This document shows positions 1 through 7,694 of a stretch of 64,000 bases of DNA, piece by piece. Each line of letters starts with the position of its first letter. The first letter of the stretch is position 1. Where the stretch lies: positions 50,673 to 114,672 of the forward strand of contig JALHMW010000015.1 in NCBI GenBank assembly GCA_022843845.1, in the 5' to 3' direction. Origin of the DNA: Archangium sp. (lineage in GTDB: Bacteria > Myxococcota > Myxococcia > Myxococcales > Myxococcaceae). Position numbers and translations under genes: made by a program. The notes beneath the pieces were generated by a model that saw only the letters and a list, made by a program, of their open reading frames with translations, did not search any database and had not been told where the DNA came from.

Positions 1-2
1 CA

Positions 3-836
3 CTCGACGAGCTCAAGCCCGTTCGAGAGCTCGCAGACCTCACCCGCACCGTCGGCCAGGAGCGCTGGTTGGTGTTCGGCGCCTACCGCATCAACCGCGC
101 GCGCTCGTCGATGCTCGATGGTTCACGCAGCGTGCAGGGCCTGTTTCATGCGCTCGCGAGCGGAGAAGCGCCGAGCCTCGCGAACCTGCCGAGCGAGTCC
201 GAGTCCAAGGCGCGCACCGTGCAGGTGCACCGTGACGTCGAGCACTGGATGACGGCGACGGGCGGCGCGCGCATCGAGCTGGAGCTGGAGGATCGCCCCG
301 AGCTGCCGGTGCTCGATGGTGACTTCGCGTTGTTTCTGCTGACGACGGGCCAGCGGTACTCGGCGTTCGAGATCACCCGACGCATGGGCGAGCTGGAGCG
401 CCGCTCCCGTCGGAGCCGATGGGCCTCGCTCGCGCCGACGACGACGCTGCGCGGTGACGTGATGTTCTTCACCAACTCGCTCTGGTACGCGCGCGTGTCC
501 GACGAGCCCGACATCAACGCTCGCTACGACGCCTGGCGCGAGCTGCACGGCATGCACGAAACGGTGGAGTCGCTCCGCAGCCAGACCTCGGAGCTCGACG
601 AGTACCGCAAGGAACGCTTCGAGAAGATGACCGGCATTCTGCTGCTCCTCTTTCTGCCGATCACGATGGCGACGGGGTTCTTCTCGGGCGCGCAGTTCAA
701 TGAGATGGAGCTCCGCGTCGGGTTGCCGTGGACCACGGGCGGCTGGAGGGTCTTCCTGATCTACACGGCGGTCTTCACGGTGCTGGTGTTCGGGGCCCTG
801 CTGGTCGCGCGCCTGCTCTCGTGGCGAAAGCGCTGA
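3..836 (+). CDS. CorA-like two-helix membrane protein, 5' end outside window
   Basis: The reading frame is open to the left edge of the window with coding-like sequence (LDELKPVREL) before the first internal TTG/GTG, so the gene is cut and the true start is unseen. The C-terminal part has a soluble alpha-helical stretch, then two membrane helices separated by a short loop (about MTGILLLLFLPITMATGFF and VFLIYTAVFTVLVFGALLV). This architecture and the FLPxxxxTGFF phrase are those of the CorA/ZntB divalent-cation channel family, where helix 1 ends in the Gly-Met-Asn selectivity motif. Here GMN is absent and FSGAQF stands in its place, so cation selectivity may differ or be lost. Followed 77 bases later by a small zinc-ribbon gene. 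Family call fairly sure; transport function not. Confidence 0.6.
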   Translation, partial: LDELKPVRELADLTRTVGQERWLVFGAYRINRARSSMLDGSRSVQGLFHALASGEAPSLANLPSESESKARTVQVHRDVEHWMTATGGARIELELEDRPELPVLDGDFALFLLTTGQRYSAFEITRRMGELERRSRRSRWASLAPTTTLRGDVMFFTNSLWYARVSDEPDINARYDAWRELHGMHETVESLRSQTSELDEYRKERFEKMTGILLLLFLPITMATGFFSGAQFNEMELRVGLPWTTGGWRVFLIYTAVFTVLVFGALLVARLLSWRKR

Positions 837-913
837 GACCTGACTCCGTTCGGTGAGGTGCCGAAGTGGGGGCGACGCCTTGTGGCGATTGCCGGCCGGT
901 GTACCCATGAAGC

Positions 914-1129
914 ATGGAAGCCACCGAACTGAACGTGATCGACGAGACCATCTCCGAGGCAAGCCTTCCGGAGGCGTGCCCGAGCTGCCACGGCAAGCTG
1001 TCGGTGAGGCTGTCACCCGACGGCATCTCGACGGTGTGCCTGGGCTGCCACTTCATGGGCCGCGCGCAGCTCGAGACCGATGAATACGGCTCCACGTCCC
1101 TGGAGTTGCTGCCCACGGCCCAGGCGTGA
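914..1129 (+). CDS. small zinc-ribbon protein
   Basis: A 71-residue protein with two CxxC knuckles, CPSC near residue 22 and CLGC near residue 43, spaced as in a classic zinc ribbon; the rest is acidic. It starts with ATG and lies between the CorA-like gene upstream and a convergent minus-strand gene whose stop is immediately adjacent. The four Cys positions suggest it binds one zinc ion and serves as an adaptor or nucleic-acid/protein binding module. No specific family is recognised, and no partner can be named from context. Confidence 0.6.
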   Translation: MEATELNVIDETISEASLPEACPSCHGKLSVRLSPDGISTVCLGCHFMGRAQLETDEYGSTSLELLPTAQA

Positions 1130-3292
1130 TCACTGACGTCGAACGCGGAACTCGCCCTTCGTCAGCTCGGTCTTCAAGCCATGGCCGTCTTGCTGGAAGG
1201 TAAAGGTCGCCTCGAACGTTCCTTCATCGAAGTCGCCTTTGTCCTTCGCTTCCCTGGAGATCTTCGTCGTGCAGGTACCCGTCACCTGATCGCCGTCGCG
1301 CGTGCGCCAGGTCGCGTCGCGGCACTTCCAGCCCGTGCCCTCAGGCACGAGGTAGAGCGAGAGATCGATCGAACTCGTCTTGTTGTGGCCTGAGATCGCG
1401 AGTTGCTTGCCGTCGTACGACTTCACCGACACCAGGTTCTGGTCGACCTCCGGAGTCCAGCCGCGATCCATCACGAACTTCATCCACAGCACGTTGGCGG
1501 TGACGTCGCCGTACTCGCACCAGGGCGTGTAGTTCTTGTGGTACCCGAGCATGTCGCTGATCGAGCCGTTGAGTTCGACGTAGCGGCGCCAGTACGTCCT
1601 CGCGCGCTCGCAGTCGTCGTACCGGGCCGAGTCCATCGCGAGATCCTTGGCGACATAGGCGAGCACGCTGCGGGTCTTTGCGGTGGCTGGGCAGGTCTTG
1701 ACGAGGTTGTCCCAGAACCGGTCCATGCCCTCGAGGCCCTCGTGGCGGACCTGATCGTCGCAGACGCGGCTGGCGCCGACGCGAAGATCCATGTCCTCAC
1801 AGCTCTTGAGGCCCTTCGCGTACCGCTCGCGCACGTCACGCTCGAAGTCGTGCGCGCCCCCGATCAGCTTCTTGATCTGCCCTTCTCGCCACGAGTTGCG
1901 GCTGTCGGTCGGGTACGTGTCGAGGATGAGCTGAAACGCGGCGACAGCGTCGTCGTCCCGATGGAGCCGCTGGAGGATCTCGGCCTTGTCTTCGATGAGG
2001 CTCGCAGCGGCGCGGGCCGTGGCGTCGCGCTGGGCCGCGCTGGCCTCGGCCGCGGTCTTCATGGCGGCAGCGATGCGATCGTCGAAGGTCTTCCACAGCG
2101 CCTTCGCGTCGGCCGGTGACAGGTCGGCCCAGGTCGGCGCCACGGTGTAGTCAGACCGGTCGCCCTTCGCGTCGACGCCCGAGCTGATTCGGCCGCCGAA
2201 GACAAACTGAGACAGCTCGTTGAGGGCCTGATCGGCGCTCACGATGTTCGCGGGCCCGAGGCCCGAGTCGGTGATGTCGTTGAGCAGCTCGGGCGCGATC
2301 GTCGCGTCGGACGGACTGAAGTTCGCCGAGCCCTTCGAGTGCAGGCGCAGCTCGTCGAGATAGCGCAGCTGGTTGGAGTGCCACGCGCGCATCGCCTCGA
2401 TCGCCTGCTGGCGCTTCGACGTCAGCACGACCCGCAACGAGCTCTCGCGGCTCGAGACGTACTGGCGCAGCACGCGCGCGAGGAAGTGCGCCTTCACGCG
2501 GCGCATCGCGAGGAATCGGGCCTGCTCTGGCGTGGGGAGCTGATCGAACTTCGCCTCGTTCTTGAGCGTGTCGTCGGCGGCCTTCGCGACGCGCAGCGCC
2601 GACTCGGTGATGATCTCCTTCTTGCGCTTGTTGTATTCCTCGAGCGCTTTGACGGCCTGCTCCTTGCGCTCGCGCGCCATCAGGAACGTCGGCGACTTCG
2701 ACACCAGGGCCGCGAACGCCTTCTGGGCTTCTTCGACCTTTCCGTTGTCCGACAGATCCATCGCCTTCGAGTACGCGAGCAGCGCCTCGAGTGAGGGCAC
2801 CTTCGCGCGACGGCGGCCGGCCTCGTTCTTCACCTTGATGTCGATGCCGACGGTGACGCGCTCGACCAGCTGCTGTTCGATCTCGAAGATGTCGTCCTTC
2901 GGGCCATCGGCGCGGGCCGTCACCACGATCGAGTTCTTCGTCGCGTCGAGCAGCTTCGCGTCGAGGATCAGCTTGTCGCCGCTGATCGCCATGCTGCCGG
3001 TGAGCAGGTAGCGGGCCTCGAGGAACTTGCCGATCTTCACCGCCGTCGCCTGATCGAAGTACTTCGTGCGCTGGAGCTTGAGCTCGGCGACCACGGCCTC
3101 GAACTTGTCGCGCTCGACGACCGTGACGCCGTCCCACGAGACGAGGTCGGTCACCATCATGTCGGCGAGCCCCTTTCGCATGACGTCGAGGTCGGCGTTC
3201 TTCGTGTTGTTGTCGAAGTAGAGGACGGCGAGCGTCGGCTTGGCGTCCGAAGCGCCGAGGGCGAGGGCAAGAGTCAACAGGGCCGCGTGCAT
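1130..3292 (-). CDS. secreted FlgO/CsgG-like protein of the protease module
   Basis: A 720-residue protein with a short hydrophobic export signal (about residues 1-17). Residues about 19-155 read like the FlgO/CsgG-type domain used in outer-membrane assembly and lipoprotein factors: AVLYFDNNT, GLADMMVTDL, VVERDKFEAVV, YLLTGS. The long remainder is alpha-helical with TPR-like pieces (KAFAALVSKSPTF, AAFQLILDTYPTD). It contains one copy of the motif DAKGD that recurs in the two proteases upstream. The start lies 3 bases after the caspase gene's stop, so it is almost certainly the last gene of that operon. It may be a structural partner or substrate in the outer membrane or periplasm; the precise role is unknown. 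Confidence 0.65.
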   Translation of the reverse strand: MHAALLTLALALGASDAKPTLAVLYFDNNTKNADLDVMRKGLADMMVTDLVSWDGVTVVERDKFEAVVAELKLQRTKYFDQATAVKIGKFLEARYLLTGSMAISGDKLILDAKLLDATKNSIVVTARADGPKDDIFEIEQQLVERVTVGIDIKVKNEAGRRRAKVPSLEALLAYSKAMDLSDNGKVEEAQKAFAALVSKSPTFLMARERKEQAVKALEEYNKRKKEIITESALRVAKAADDTLKNEAKFDQLPTPEQARFLAMRRVKAHFLARVLRQYVSSRESSLRVVLTSKRQQAIEAMRAWHSNQLRYLDELRLHSKGSANFSPSDATIAPELLNDITDSGLGPANIVSADQALNELSQFVFGGRISSGVDAKGDRSDYTVAPTWADLSPADAKALWKTFDDRIAAAMKTAAEASAAQRDATARAAASLIEDKAEILQRLHRDDDAVAAFQLILDTYPTDSRNSWREGQIKKLIGGAHDFERDVRERYAKGLKSCEDMDLRVGASRVCDDQVRHEGLEGMDRFWDNLVKTCPATAKTRSVLAYVAKDLAMDSARYDDCERARTYWRRYVELNGSISDMLGYHKNYTPWCEYGDVTANVLWMKFVMDRGWTPEVDQNLVSVKSYDGKQLAISGHNKTSSIDLSLYLVPEGTGWKCRDATWRTRDGDQVTGTCTTKISREAKDKGDFDEGTFEATFTFQQDGHGLKTELTKGEFRVRRQ

Positions 3293-3295
3293 GGG

Positions 3296-5074
3296 TCAGG
3301 GCTCCGTGGGCAGGAAGAGAAACTGGCCCGAGCGAGGCAGGTGTTCGTCGAACCGGAAGAACTGCGGAGACTGCTCCGCCTGCCGCGACTGTCGCACGGC
3401 CAGCGGCACCTTCGAGACGAGAAACGCGGCGAGCTCTTCATCGGTGATCACCCGATCGCCGTTCGAGTCAGCCAGCGCGCGGCCGAGCCCTTCGAGCAGG
3501 AAGGCGGTGAGCGCGGAGTGCCCATTCCACTGCCAGGCGCCCTGCTCTGCTTCGTCTTCCCAGGCGCGCTGGCCCTTCGTCGCCGCCGTCAGCACGACCT
3601 CGGCGCGTTCATTCCAGAGCGTGCGCAGCTCACCCGACAGCCGCGCGTCACCCTTCGCGCCCACGGCCCAGCCCGAGTAGCAGGCATCGAGGATCACCAT
3701 CACGTGCTTCGACGGCACGCCCTTGCGCAGATCGTCGATGAGCTCCTGCATGTCCCAGCCGCGCTCCGAGATCGGTCGCTCGGGGTGCTCGAAGTAGCCC
3801 GAGGGCTGGAGCACGCCGAAGTCCTTGCGGGCTCCGGCTTCGAAGCCGCCGTGCCCCGAGTAGTAGAAGAGGAAGCTCGAGGAGTCGTCGACGGTGAAGC
3901 GTTGCCGAAAGCGCTCGACAGCGAGCTTCAGGTTCGCGGCGGTGGGCACGCCGTCGGTCTCTTCACCAGCCTCGGGGCGATCGACGAAGAAGAGGACGTT
4001 CTCTTTCCGGTAGCCGAGCTTCGAGATCAGCAGCTCCCGCATCGCGCGCGCATCGCGACACGGAGCGTGGAGCGTTCGATCTCCGGAGTAGCCACAGACT
4101 CCTGCGACCAGCGCGTAGGGCTCAAACGAGCGAGGGCCGTCTTGCGCCGCGAGCAGGTTGACGACCTTCGCAGGCGGCAGCGGGTCTCCCTTCGCGCCGC
4201 TCGGGCCAGCGACGACGGAGCTGGCGGAGTTCGTGATCGCGAGACCCGCACCAAAGGTCAGCAGCAGAAAGCCCGCCGCGATCGGCACGTGCCAACGCCG
4301 CTTCGCCGTGGACGCACCGAGCAGCTTCACCACGCGGTCGAGCGTCAGCCGCGTGCCGTCTCTCGACGACGCAATCAGCGTTCCTCCATGTCGCTCGCCC
4401 GCGTACCAGGGGTTCGAGTCTTCTGCCGAGAGCCGCGACGCCAGCCACTCGAGCCGAAGCTTGCGCGATGGATCTGCCGAGACCACGAGCGTGCCATCGC
4501 GCTGCTGCACGAGCAGGAGCCCCGCGCCTTGATGACGCCGCGCCCAGAACTTGAACTGCGTCGACACCGGCCGGTCGAGGACGAGGAGCAGGACGCCGCG
4601 ACTGGAGCCGGAGATCGAGGCCTCGGCCGGAAGATCGACCGTGAGCTCTCGGCCGCGCTTCAGATCTTCTTCGAACAGGCGCTGGTCGTCCGACAACTGG
4701 GCGACGTACTTCTGCAGCGCTGGGACGTTCTTGAGGAAGGGTTCGTCGAGCAGCGGGCGGCCAGTCTCGACGTGCGCGCGCACGGCGTTGAACAGCACGT
4801 TCGCCTCATGCTCGAACGCGGTCCGGTCGTCGTGGTTGAGCAAGGTCTCTTGCGCGAGCGCGAGGAAGACGCCCTGCACCGTGAACTCGGGCGACACGCG
4901 ATCAGGCCAACGACCCTGGCGCACGTCCTCCGCGTACAGACAGACCGCCTCGAGCGCCGCCGACACCTCAGCCAGGCCCATCAGGTACCAGCACCACGCC
5001 TCATCCAGCGTGGGGAATTCGGGGAGCGTTCGCGCGCCTGGAGTTCTCGTGCGGAACCACTCCAGCGAGGTCAT
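3296..5074 (-). CDS. membrane-anchored caspase-family (peptidase C14) protease
   Basis: 592 residues. An N-terminal region of about 260 residues without a recognised domain is followed by KRR and one membrane helix (about 263-281), predicting N-in topology and a periplasmic C-terminus. The caspase-fold domain spans about 318-575: substrate-fold start ALVAGVCGYSGD, catalytic His408 in YYSGHGG and catalytic Cys465 in LDACYSG. An EF-hand-like loop DSNGDRVITDEE lies near the C-terminus, suggesting Ca2+ dependence. GAKGD occurs twice, just after the helix (293-297) and just after the catalytic Cys (472-476), where caspases are usually split into large and small subunits. The ATG overlaps the upstream serine protease stop (ATGA). 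Catalysis is expected; substrate unknown. Confidence 0.85.
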   Translation of the reverse strand: MTSLEWFRTRTPGARTLPEFPTLDEAWCWYLMGLAEVSAALEAVCLYAEDVRQGRWPDRVSPEFTVQGVFLALAQETLLNHDDRTAFEHEANVLFNAVRAHVETGRPLLDEPFLKNVPALQKYVAQLSDDQRLFEEDLKRGRELTVDLPAEASISGSSRGVLLLVLDRPVSTQFKFWARRHQGAGLLLVQQRDGTLVVSADPSRKLRLEWLASRLSAEDSNPWYAGERHGGTLIASSRDGTRLTLDRVVKLLGASTAKRRWHVPIAAGFLLLTFGAGLAITNSASSVVAGPSGAKGDPLPPAKVVNLLAAQDGPRSFEPYALVAGVCGYSGDRTLHAPCRDARAMRELLISKLGYRKENVLFFVDRPEAGEETDGVPTAANLKLAVERFRQRFTVDDSSSFLFYYSGHGGFEAGARKDFGVLQPSGYFEHPERPISERGWDMQELIDDLRKGVPSKHVMVILDACYSGWAVGAKGDARLSGELRTLWNERAEVVLTAATKGQRAWEDEAEQGAWQWNGHSALTAFLLEGLGRALADSNGDRVITDEELAAFLVSKVPLAVRQSRQAEQSPQFFRFDEHLPRSGQFLFLPTEP

Positions 5075-7278
5075 GGCTCGATCAACTCCGGAGCGAACGC
5101 CTCGAGGGCGAGCGCACGAAGTCGGGCTGAACGCGCGGGATCACGAAGCAGCGACGGCCGGAGCGGAACCCCGACTGCAAGCTCAGCGGCATCGACGATC
5201 GCGCCGTCCTTCGTGATGCGTCGGCCTTCGAGCATGTCGCCTCTCTTCACGACGACCGCATCGATCAGCCCATCGCCGTCAGTGTCGTACTGAAACCACT
5301 CCACACCTTCGAACGACGACCAGAGAAAGCCAGCGCCGGGAAACCCACGCTGCGCCCAGTCGGTTCGGGTCGCGAGCGTCTGTCCCTGCGTTCCTTCGAG
5401 CGCGAAGCCCATGGTGGTGGCCTGAAATTCAGTCGCGGTGACGATGGCGAGCGGCAGGCCCGGCCCCGAGAGCGCGGTGATCTTCCCCTTCGTCGCACCG
5501 AAGATCGGGAACGTCGCGGGTGGGCGATCGGGGCGGTAGAGCGCGAAGGTGGCGAGCGTCTGTCCTGCCCGCTCCCGCGCGAGACCGGTGAAGGACGAGA
5601 GCGCGACGGCCCGCCAGTCGGCGCCACGCAGCATCGGCTCATTGACGAGTGCCCCGGTGCTGGTTCGGAGGAACGCCCGCTCGACGGTGACGAAGTTGGT
5701 CGACTCGAAGACGCGCGTCGCGCCGATGAAGATCCACCAGCGCCCGGGCTGGCGAACGACCCGCAGCGCGGGTGTCGCGGCCCGGAGCGCGGCCTCGACG
5801 TCGGCGCCCTTGTTCAGGACCTCGGCCGTCGCGTCGATGAACACGGCAGAGCCGCTGCCACGTCGCGCGAAGACCGCATCCGGCCGTCCATCGGCGTCGA
5901 GATCTCGGGGCTTGAAGTCCTTCGCGCCGGCGAGCGGCTCCGGAGGCTCCGGAAGCGCGGAAGGATCGAGCATCGGCGCGAGCTCCTTCACCAGCGCGGC
6001 CCAGCGCGGCGACGGAAGGAGCTCGGGATCGGTGAGTGTCGCCGCTCCGAGGAACGCGCCCGGCGTTCGACCATCGAACGCGAGGGCCTTGCCGACCCCT
6101 CCATTCGTCGCCGCGATCACCACGCGATCGAACGTGCCGTCGGCGTCGCGATCGAACCAGCCAAGCCACTGACCTGCTACCTGCCCGAGCACCGCATCGG
6201 GCTTCATGCGCGTCGGGAACCCAGGCGGCACCGGTTGCTGCGAAGTGTTGACGATGAACGCCGCACGCGCGCCGCTGCCCGATTGGTACACGTCGTTCTT
6301 CCCGTCACCGTCGGAGTCGCTCCAGCTGCCCCCGCTCGCGACGAGCTCCCACGGAGACGGCAGGCGCGGCTCGGGCTGCGAGGGAACGGCCTCGAGGAAC
6401 CGCCGCACCTCGGCGACGTGAACGTGGAAGTTGGTCGCGACGCCTGCACGCGCGTCGGTCTTCAAGAACGCGTTCACGCCGACGAGCTCCGCGGCGAGGT
6501 TCACCAGCGGGCCGCCCGAGTCACCGGGAGAGATCTGACAGCTCGACTGCACGACCAGCCCGGGCACCTTTTCTTCCAGGCGCTGACGCTCGAGCTCGAC
6601 CGACGCGCCGACCGAGCGGCACGCAGCTGAGGCGGCAGCATCAGACTCCACGACACAGTCGGTGCCGACCAACGACGCGAGGTGCGTGGCGAGCTTCCCG
6701 ATGCTGGCGACCTCTCCGTCCTTGATCGCCCACAGCAGGCCGATACCACCGTGCCCGAGCGCCGCGACGGGCTCGCCCGGCGTCGGGTCGCGCTTCGAGA
6801 GCTTGATGGCCACGAGATCAGCGGGAGGGTCGGCGATCTTCAACACCGCGAGATCGAGCAGCGGGTCGCTCTTGAGCACCCACGCAGTCATTGGCCGCTC
6901 GTCGAGCACCATCACGCCCTGCGGCGAGATCGTTCCTCGCTGCAGCTGCACCTTCGCCTTCAGGTCGACGAGCTCCGCCCGGGCGATGACGTGGTGGTTG
7001 GTGAGGACGAAGCCGCGTGGATCGAACACCACGCCGCTGCCGTAGCTGGTGCCAGCCCGCACGATCACCGTCGCCGGAGCTGCCTTTCGGTACACCTCGC
7101 GCAGGTCACCCTTCGCGCCTCCCGTCTGGACGACGCGGCTCGCGCCGATCGAGGTGCCTGACTCACGCAGCGCCGAGAGCAGCCGTTCAGGATCGTCGAC
7201 GGACTCGGACGCGCGCGGCGTCGCTCGGGACGTCACGCACGCACAGAGGAGGAGCAACGGAGCCGAGAGCCGGCGCAC
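5071..7278 (-). CDS. lipoprotein trypsin-like (HtrA-type) serine protease with Ca2+-type repeats
   Basis: 735 residues from a GTG start. The N-terminus is a lipoprotein signal (LLLLCAC, lipid Cys about 14, Val at +2, so probably outer membrane). The trypsin-like domain covers about 62-300 with His96 (TNHHVI), Asp142 (LLDLAVLKI) and Ser254 (PGDSGGP), an intact triad of the HtrA/S1C style; no PDZ is evident. The remaining 430 residues are beta-rich and carry four aspartate loops of the D-x-D-x-D type (first at about 321, DSDGDGKND), as in calcium-binding FG-GAP or thrombospondin-3 repeats. GGAKGD sits at 53-58, between the lipid anchor and the protease domain. It lies 6 bases after the knotted repeat gene and overlaps the caspase gene by 4 bases. 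Confidence 0.85.
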   Translation of the reverse strand: MRRLSAPLLLLCACVTSRATPRASESVDDPERLLSALRESGTSIGASRVVQTGGAKGDLREVYRKAAPATVIVRAGTSYGSGVVFDPRGFVLTNHHVIARAELVDLKAKVQLQRGTISPQGVMVLDERPMTAWVLKSDPLLDLAVLKIADPPADLVAIKLSKRDPTPGEPVAALGHGGIGLLWAIKDGEVASIGKLATHLASLVGTDCVVESDAAASAACRSVGASVELERQRLEEKVPGLVVQSSCQISPGDSGGPLVNLAAELVGVNAFLKTDARAGVATNFHVHVAEVRRFLEAVPSQPEPRLPSPWELVASGGSWSDSDGDGKNDVYQSGSGARAAFIVNTSQQPVPPGFPTRMKPDAVLGQVAGQWLGWFDRDADGTFDRVVIAATNGGVGKALAFDGRTPGAFLGAATLTDPELLPSPRWAALVKELAPMLDPSALPEPPEPLAGAKDFKPRDLDADGRPDAVFARRGSGSAVFIDATAEVLNKGADVEAALRAATPALRVVRQPGRWWIFIGATRVFESTNFVTVERAFLRTSTGALVNEPMLRGADWRAVALSSFTGLARERAGQTLATFALYRPDRPPATFPIFGATKGKITALSGPGLPLAIVTATEFQATTMGFALEGTQGQTLATRTDWAQRGFPGAGFLWSSFEGVEWFQYDTDGDGLIDAVVVKRGDMLEGRRITKDGAIVDAAELAVGVPLRPSLLRDPARSARLRALALEAFAPELIEP

Positions 7279-7284
7279 GGGTGA

Positions 7285-7626
7285 TCAGTTCGCGCCGGGG
7301 AACGACGTCACGTACTTGATCTTCACGTCCGGGAACGAGGTGACGAACTGCACCTTCGTGTCCGGGAACGACGTGACGAACTGCCACTTCCCGCACGAGT
7401 CGGGGAACGAGGTGACCTTCTGGACCTTCACGTCCGGGAAGCTCGAGACCTCCTGCACCTTCACGTCGGGGAAGCTCGTGACGACCTGGATCTTCCCGTA
7501 CAGCTTCTTGCCGTTGAACGTGCAGCCGCCCTTGTTGAACGAGCCACCGGCGTCAGCGCGCAGCGAGGTGACGACTCCGGCGACTGCGATGACGGCGAGC
7601 AACGACGAGACGGTCAGGCGGTTCAT
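7285..7626 (-). CDS. secreted SFPD-repeat protein, probable 7(1) septoil-knot domain
   Basis: 113 residues from ATG. Signal peptide about 1-26 (ending LRADA), then a short NKGG/CTFNGKK segment and six near-identical strands of about 10 residues built on VTSFPDVKVQ, interrupted after the third by SCGKWQ, ending in VTSFPG. Repeat pattern, the SCGKWQ insert and the final IKYVTSFPG match my memory of the small-protein family annotated as the 7(1) septoil-knot domain, predicted to be among the most complex protein knots. Two Cys may form a disulfide. It lies 6 bases before the serine protease gene, so probably co-transcribed with it. Function of the family is unknown; a binding or inhibitor-like scaffold for the protease is only a guess. 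Confidence 0.7.
   Translation of the reverse strand: MNRLTVSSLLAVIAVAGVVTSLRADAGGSFNKGGCTFNGKKLYGKIQVVTSFPDVKVQEVSSFPDVKVQKVTSFPDSCGKWQFVTSFPDTKVQFVTSFPDVKIKYVTSFPGAN
7297..7500 (-). repeat. degenerate ~30-base tandem repeats coding SFPD units
   Basis: The plus strand shows spaced copies of a unit like TCCGGGAACGACGTGACGAA, each about 30 bases from the next, interrupted once. They are in frame and encode the repeated VTSFPD strands of the gene above. Third positions vary while the amino acids stay fixed, so selection acts on the protein. The arrangement suggests growth by unit duplication. Confidence 0.85.
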
Positions 7627-7694
7627 GCAGGCTCCGGGCGTGGGTTGAGGCGAACTTGAGCATGACCCCCGACCGCGCACCGAAGTGAAAAGCG

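Noticed and set aside
3287..5293. Long plus-strand frame opposite the caspase gene
   Set aside because: Antisense shadow; the minus-strand protein has intact catalytic motifs and tight operon spacing.
7297..7500. Regularly spaced ~30-base repeats that could look like a CRISPR array
   Set aside because: The units are in frame, degenerate at third positions, have no unique spacers of constant length, and encode the SFPD strands of a protein.
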